Of a stretch of 5,115 nucleotides of DNA, positions 4,871-5,115 are shown one piece after another. The stretch spans positions 1 to 5,115 of the forward strand of contig JAISPY010000102.1 of the NCBI GenBank assembly GCA_031274565.1, written 5' to 3'. Positions within the stretch are counted from its first letter, which is position 1. Each line of letters begins with the position of its first letter. The DNA comes from Treponema sp. (GTDB taxonomy: Bacteria > Spirochaetota > Spirochaetia > Treponematales > Breznakiellaceae). The translations under genes were made by a program, and so were the position numbers. Below the pieces are notes generated by a model. It saw nothing but the letters and a program-made list of their open reading frames with translations, was not told where the DNA came from and ran no database searches.

Positions 4871-5115
4871 ATACTCCGTCCCGGAGGAACCCCCCAGGAG
4901 CGTATTGAGGCGGTGATTGGCAGGGTGGAACAGGCGGAAACCGTGGAACCGGGCAAGTCTCCAGGACAGCTCACGAGCCATTACGCCCCCCGGACCCTCC
5001 ATGACCGGGCGGATATGCTCCTGCTTCCCTACTGTTCTTCGGAAGCCTATCTCTTTTTTGACCGTGGTTCCCGGGACGCTTGGCTGCGAAGCCATGCGCT
5101 CGGTCAAAGTATTCC
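4865..5115 (+). pseudogene. Sua5/TsaC-type threonylcarbamoyl-AMP synthase, 5'-truncated, continues past window
   Basis: Immediately after a TAG in this frame (4862-4864) it reads PRILRPGGTPQERIEAVIG, then PGKSPGQLTSHYAPRTL, then ADMLLLPYCSSEAYLFFDRG, and is still open at the window end. The ILRPGG segment that closes the YrdC domain, followed by the SPGxxxxHYAP linker motif and the start of an alpha/beta C-terminal domain, is diagnostic of the long Sua5 form. That enzyme makes threonylcarbamoyl-AMP from threonine, bicarbonate and ATP for tRNA t6A37 synthesis. About the first 180 residues, including the whole catalytic YrdC domain, are missing and replaced by a transposase fragment, so this piece should be inactive. 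It has no start codon with a ribosome binding site. The activity is normally essential, so an intact Sua5 or TsaC is expected elsewhere in the genome. Confidence 0.72.

Noticed and set aside
4676..5107. Minus-strand frame of 143 codons
   Set aside because: Antisense to both the transposase N-terminal fragment and the Sua5-like frame, each of which has recognisable motifs on the plus strand.

Overview
The window is a chromosomal piece of a moderately GC-rich bacterium with an intact central block flanked on both sides by mobile-element wreckage. Three things point to a spirochaete, most plausibly a gut-type Treponema: the style of the solute-binding protein (the GAKKEA stretch after the signal peptide), the amino-acid transporter gene order, and an integron-like attC half-site next to an AT-rich orphan ORF. 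This taxonomic call is an inference, with no marker gene to confirm it.

Left flank (1-675). The window opens inside the 3' end of an IS30-family transposase on the + strand. Right behind it is an AT-rich open frame on the + strand that has lost its 5' part, with a C-terminus resembling a SAM-dependent methyltransferase. Sixteen bases after its stop is a sequence with the layout of the left half of an integron attC site. About 300 bases of GC-rich DNA follow in which I see no credible gene, only a short hairpin and a dispersed 11-bp repeat.

Central block (676-4114). A three-gene polar amino-acid ABC importer lies on the minus strand in the order binding protein, permease, ATPase. It has good ribosome binding sites, a well-spaced sigma70-type promoter (3118-3146) and a 15-bp perfect palindrome in its leader. 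Divergently, on the + strand, is a cofactor-independent amino-acid racemase/epimerase of the DapF fold with both catalytic cysteines. It looks more like the CntK-type racemases than housekeeping DapF, and is preceded by one or two possible small leader ORFs. Together the genes suggest an amino-acid uptake and racemisation locus; the substrate is unknown.

Right flank (4115-5115). After about 220 bases with no recognisable gene, a transposase C-terminal fragment lies on the minus strand, frameshifted by a 4-bp tandem duplication. It abuts, in opposite orientation, a transposase N-terminal fragment on the + strand. That fragment runs into a 5'-truncated reading frame for the C-terminal part of a Sua5/TsaC-type threonylcarbamoyl-AMP synthase, which leaves the window. 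The YrdC catalytic domain is not in the window.
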